From an uncultured Clostridia bacterium (lineage in GTDB: Bacteria; Bacillota; Clostridia; Oscillospirales; Ruminococcaceae): a stretch of DNA of 64,000 nt. The notes under the pieces are model-generated. The model was not told the origin of the DNA. It saw only the letters and a list, made by a program, of their open reading frames with translations, and searched no databases. The position numbers were made by a program, and so were the translations under genes. Shown here in pieces: positions 61,184-64,000 of this stretch (its first letter is position 1; every line of letters starts with the position of its first letter). The stretch lies in the NCBI GenBank assembly GCA_947625735.1, contig CANQPL010000009.1, positions 20,076 to 84,075 of the forward strand. The letters run 5' to 3'.

Positions 61184-62662
61184 ATGGTAAAAAATGATAT
61201 TTACAGCGACATTGCCAGACGCACCGACGGCGATATCTATATCGGCGTAGTAGGACCTGTCCGCACGGGAAAATCTACCTTTATAAAGCGGTTCATGGAA
61301 AAGCTCGTCATTCCCAATATAGAAAGCGATTTCAGACGGGAGAGGGCAGTAGATGAGCTGCCCCAATCTGCTGCGGGAAAGACTATAATGACTACAGAGC
61401 CTAAGTTTATCCCCGAGGAGGCAGTGGAGATAGCCGTAGGGGAGAATGCCCGCTTTAATGTAAGGCTTATTGACTGTGTGGGATATATCGTGCCAAGTTC
61501 CATAGGATATATCGAGAACGAAGCGCCCCGCATGGTAATGACTCCATGGTTTTCCGAGGAAGTCCCTTTCAATATGGCGGCGGAGGTAGGTACAAGAAAG
61601 GTCATCACCGAACACAGCACTATCGGGCTTGTTATCACCACTGACGGCAGCATTTCCGATATTCCCAGAGCCGAGTATGAGGAATCAGAGCAGCGAGTCA
61701 TAGGGGAGCTTAAAGCCATAAACAAGCCCTTTGTGGTGCTTCTCAACTGTGTAGACCCGAAAAGCGGAAAGTCTGCGGAGCTTGCGCAGACGCTTGAAGC
61801 AAGGTATAATACGCCCGTAATACCTGTAAGCTGTCCCGATCTCAGCGGTGAGGATATCGACAATATTTTAAAGCAGGTGCTTTTTTCCTTTCCCATAAGG
61901 GAGATAAATATTTCCATGCCCCGTTGGATAACGGGTCTTTCCAAAGGACACTGGCTCAGAACGGAGATATTTGACGCAGTAAGAGCAGCAGCGGAGGACG
62001 TAAAAAGTGTAAGAGACGCACAGGGGGTTGTGGATAAGATACGTGAATGTGAGGATATAACCTATTCGGATATCCGTTCCATAGACCTCGGCAGGGGCAG
62101 TGCAGACATATCCGTTACACTGCGCAGTGAGCTTTTCTACAGAGTACTGGGGGAGACTACGGGCATAGAGATACACAGTGAGAGCGATCTGCTGCCGCTG
62201 CTCAAAAAACTCACCGACATAAAGAAATCATATGAGAAGATAGAAAATGCTTTAAAGGAGGTTGAGGCAACAGGCTACGGAATCGTTATGCCCACAACCG
62301 AGGAGCTTACTCTTGAAGAGCCGGAAATAGTCCGTCAGGGCGGGAAATACGGAGTACGGCTAAAGGCGTCCGCTCCCTCTATCCACATGATGAAAGCGGA
62401 TATAATAACAGAGGTAAGTCCCATTGTGGGGAGCGAGAAGCAGTCAGAGGAACTGGTAATGTATCTGCTCAAGGATTTTGAGGAGAATCCGGGAAAGATC
62501 TGGGAATCCAATATATTCGGAAAATCACTTCATGAGCTGGTAAACGAGGGACTTCATAACAAGCTGTACCGTATGCCGGTAGATGCCCGACTGAAGCTTC
62601 AGGAAACACTTGAACGCATAATAAACGAGGGCTGCGGCGGACTTATATGCTTTATTCTTTAA
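61184..62662 (+). CDS. spoIVA: Stage IV sporulation protein A (coat morphogenetic ATPase)
   Basis: A 492-aa protein, the same length as SpoIVA of Bacillus subtilis. Walker A is GPVRTGKST (residues 24-32), and the region with IESDFRRERAVDELPQSAAGKTIMTTEPKF is a family hallmark. It hydrolyses ATP to polymerise around the forespore and anchors the coat. ATG 61184 is preferred over the TTG at 61157. It forms an operon with the SipL gene, overlapping the track start. Its presence with CotJ shows the organism has the sporulation program or recent ancestors did. Confidence 0.95.
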   Translation: MVKNDIYSDIARRTDGDIYIGVVGPVRTGKSTFIKRFMEKLVIPNIESDFRRERAVDELPQSAAGKTIMTTEPKFIPEEAVEIAVGENARFNVRLIDCVGYIVPSSIGYIENEAPRMVMTPWFSEEVPFNMAAEVGTRKVITEHSTIGLVITTDGSISDIPRAEYEESEQRVIGELKAINKPFVVLLNCVDPKSGKSAELAQTLEARYNTPVIPVSCPDLSGEDIDNILKQVLFSFPIREINISMPRWITGLSKGHWLRTEIFDAVRAAAEDVKSVRDAQGVVDKIRECEDITYSDIRSIDLGRGSADISVTLRSELFYRVLGETTGIEIHSESDLLPLLKKLTDIKKSYEKIENALKEVEATGYGIVMPTTEELTLEEPEIVRQGGKYGVRLKASAPSIHMMKADIITEVSPIVGSEKQSEELVMYLLKDFEENPGKIWESNIFGKSLHELVNEGLHNKLYRMPVDARLKLQETLERIINEGCGGLICFIL

Positions 62663-62746
62663 ACATGACAGCTTGATAATACAAGAAGGCGGTGAGTGAC
62701 CGCTGTCTGATCGCCTGTAAATTATGTGCAGATATTCTTAAACAGT

Positions 62747-62817
62747 GACCCGATAACTTTTATTTGCTGCAATGGAGATCATGGTTCAACATTTAAGCAA
62801 ATGAGAGTTACCGGGTT
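62747..62817. repeat. Long imperfect inverted repeat
   Basis: GACCCGATAACTTTTATTTGCTGCAATG and the reverse complement of 62790-62817 match at about three quarters of positions around a 15-nt centre. It lies 85 nt after spoIVA and is followed by TTTGTTAAAAAA. It may act as a terminator for spoIVA or be an old small mobile element. Confidence 0.45.
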
Positions 62818-62889
62818 ATTTGTTAAAAAATTTATACATCTATAAATACAGAGTTATAGACTGTCCGTTATCTTCGTGCTGTTATATGC

Positions 62890-63897
62890 TCATCTCTCAT
62901 TATCATCGGCGAAGGGAACAACATTTTTTACAGCCTGATCGGCAGTGATCTGTGTATCGCTGTTGTCCGTATCAATAAGGCGGTATCTGTCATTTCCCAT
63001 GCCAAGCTCTTTCATAAAGCTGAGCTGTCTGTGACCGTGACGTGTCTCTATACGCTCTGCCAGTGCATGGCGGTCTTTTTCCGAAAGCGCATAGACCAGA
63101 TCTATAGATGCCTGATCCGCAGCAAGGATATCAAGAGAAGCGCATATTCCGATATTAGGTGTGACAACGGGAGCGGCAGCCGTACCTTCACAGTCACAGG
63201 AAACCGACATATTACGCATCACGTTTATATAGCAGATGTTTTTCCCGAAATGATCGGCAACAGCCTTTGCAGATTCGGTCATTCTTTCCATAAATTCTTC
63301 TTTTTTGATATCCCACATATCGGAGGAGCCGGGAGTTGTATGGATCATTGCCTTTCCCACACGTCCGTCAGCGCAGCCTATACCGATATTTTTTACCGAT
63401 CCTCCGAATCCGCCCTGAGTGTGACCCTTGAAATGCGTAAGAACAACAAGAGAGTCATAATTCAGGATATTTTTTCCCATGCTCATTTCCGTAAACCACT
63501 TTCCGCCCTTTACAGGGAGCATGACCGTCCCGTTTTCATCAAGAATATCTACAGGACAGAAGTTCCAGCCGTTTATTTCCAGTGTTCTGCGGTGCTGATC
63601 GGTGGTATAGCGGTCGCCCTCGTAGTAGGTGTTTGTTTCAACGATCGCCGCATCGGGGAGGGCGTTTTCCATAAGCGCCCTGACCCATGAGCGGGGGATA
63701 ATATTCGGACCGTGAGCCTCGCCCGTATGGAGCTTTACGGCAATTTTACCTGTAATATTTTCGTTTACTCTTTCAAAGATCCTGCGAAGTCCGTCTGCCG
63801 ACAGATCTCTTGTGAAAAAGACATCGGAGCATTCTCCCGTGCGCTCTGAATAGGGGACATAATGCTCTCCGCCTGTACCGGGAATGATTTTTGACAT
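62890..63897 (-). CDS. DUF362 domain protein
   Basis: A 335-aa protein with the DUF362 motifs VKLHTGEAHGPNIIP, LTHFKGHTQGGFGGSVKNIGIGCADGRVGK and DQASIDLVYAL. No ferredoxin 4Fe-4S motif is attached. The family is widespread and of unsettled function, possibly iron-sulfur-linked. ATG 63897 follows AAGGAGG; the track start adds 19 residues and lies upstream of that site. Last gene in the window. Confidence 0.85.
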   Translation of the reverse strand: MSKIIPGTGGEHYVPYSERTGECSDVFFTRDLSADGLRRIFERVNENITGKIAVKLHTGEAHGPNIIPRSWVRALMENALPDAAIVETNTYYEGDRYTTDQHRRTLEINGWNFCPVDILDENGTVMLPVKGGKWFTEMSMGKNILNYDSLVVLTHFKGHTQGGFGGSVKNIGIGCADGRVGKAMIHTTPGSSDMWDIKKEEFMERMTESAKAVADHFGKNICYINVMRNMSVSCDCEGTAAAPVVTPNIGICASLDILAADQASIDLVYALSEKDRHALAERIETRHGHRQLSFMKELGMGNDRYRLIDTDNSDTQITADQAVKNVVPFADDNER

Positions 63898-64000
63898 AAT
63901 GTATACCTCCTTATTGCTTTTAAATATAGCCCCGAGCAAAACACCGAAAAACAAGTAATAACGCAGTTTTGCCGGGATAAAGTTTTCAAATTGTCACTAT

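Overview
The window reads as a low-to-mid GC, spore-gene-bearing Firmicute of the Oscillospiraceae, most likely a Ruminococcus (possibly close to R. albus). This is inferred from gene content, not from a 16S or a database search: CotJ spore-coat proteins, SipL and SpoIVA, intracellular GH31 and GH43 enzymes, a full Gram-positive type IV pilus locus, and strong sigma-A promoters (TTGAC(A/T)-17-TATAAT) with AGGAGG-like ribosome sites. No rRNA, tRNA or CRISPR array was seen.

Layout. 1-1278: the last part of a large serine recombinase abuts a cotJA-cotJB-cotJC operon whose cotJC is cut after about 69 family-like codons, so the window starts at the right end of an element inserted in a sporulation gene. 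1.7-6.6 kb: one operon, preceded by a promoter and an intrinsic terminator in the leader, encoding a circularly permuted ATP-grasp protein, an alpha-E protein, a transglutaminase-like protein and two M14/AspA-type proteins, the second lacking the expected zinc ligands. 6.7-9.2 kb: OadG and OadB subunits of a sodium-pumping decarboxylase and a membrane protein. 9.3-13.7 kb: ABC exporter/LytTR/DUF3021 operon (minus strand) and an NSS sodium symporter. 13.8-17.9 kb: a lipoprotein fusing a solute-binding protein to a 5'-nucleotidase C-terminal domain, with a hybrid histidine kinase split by an apparent 1-nt deletion. 18-29 kb: GH31, Agr-like two-component pair, macro domain, GH43, MetY, radical SAM protein. 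29-40 kb: Tex, a nuclease-like protein, aminotransferase-TrpS, three small unknown proteins, phosphoesterase, SGNH lipoprotein, SUKH-like protein, NTase/HEPN pair, amidohydrolase.

40.5-55.2 kb is the type IV pilus locus: PilC, a PilM-PilN fusion, PilO, a 1007-aa PilX-like protein, two minor prepilins, PilD (opposite strand), PilB, PilT, another prepilin and the probable major pilin. 55.2-64 kb: a decayed fragment of a uridine-kinase-like gene next to the intact gene, DAHP synthase, a DnaD-domain protein, an XRE regulator, the SipL-SpoIVA coat-assembly pair and a DUF362 protein.

The parts most worth a second look are the interrupted cotJC with its recombinase (possibly a skin-like element), the attenuated ATP-grasp/alpha-E/transglutaminase/M14 operon with its apparent pseudo-enzyme, and the solute-binding/5'-nucleotidase sensor fusion.
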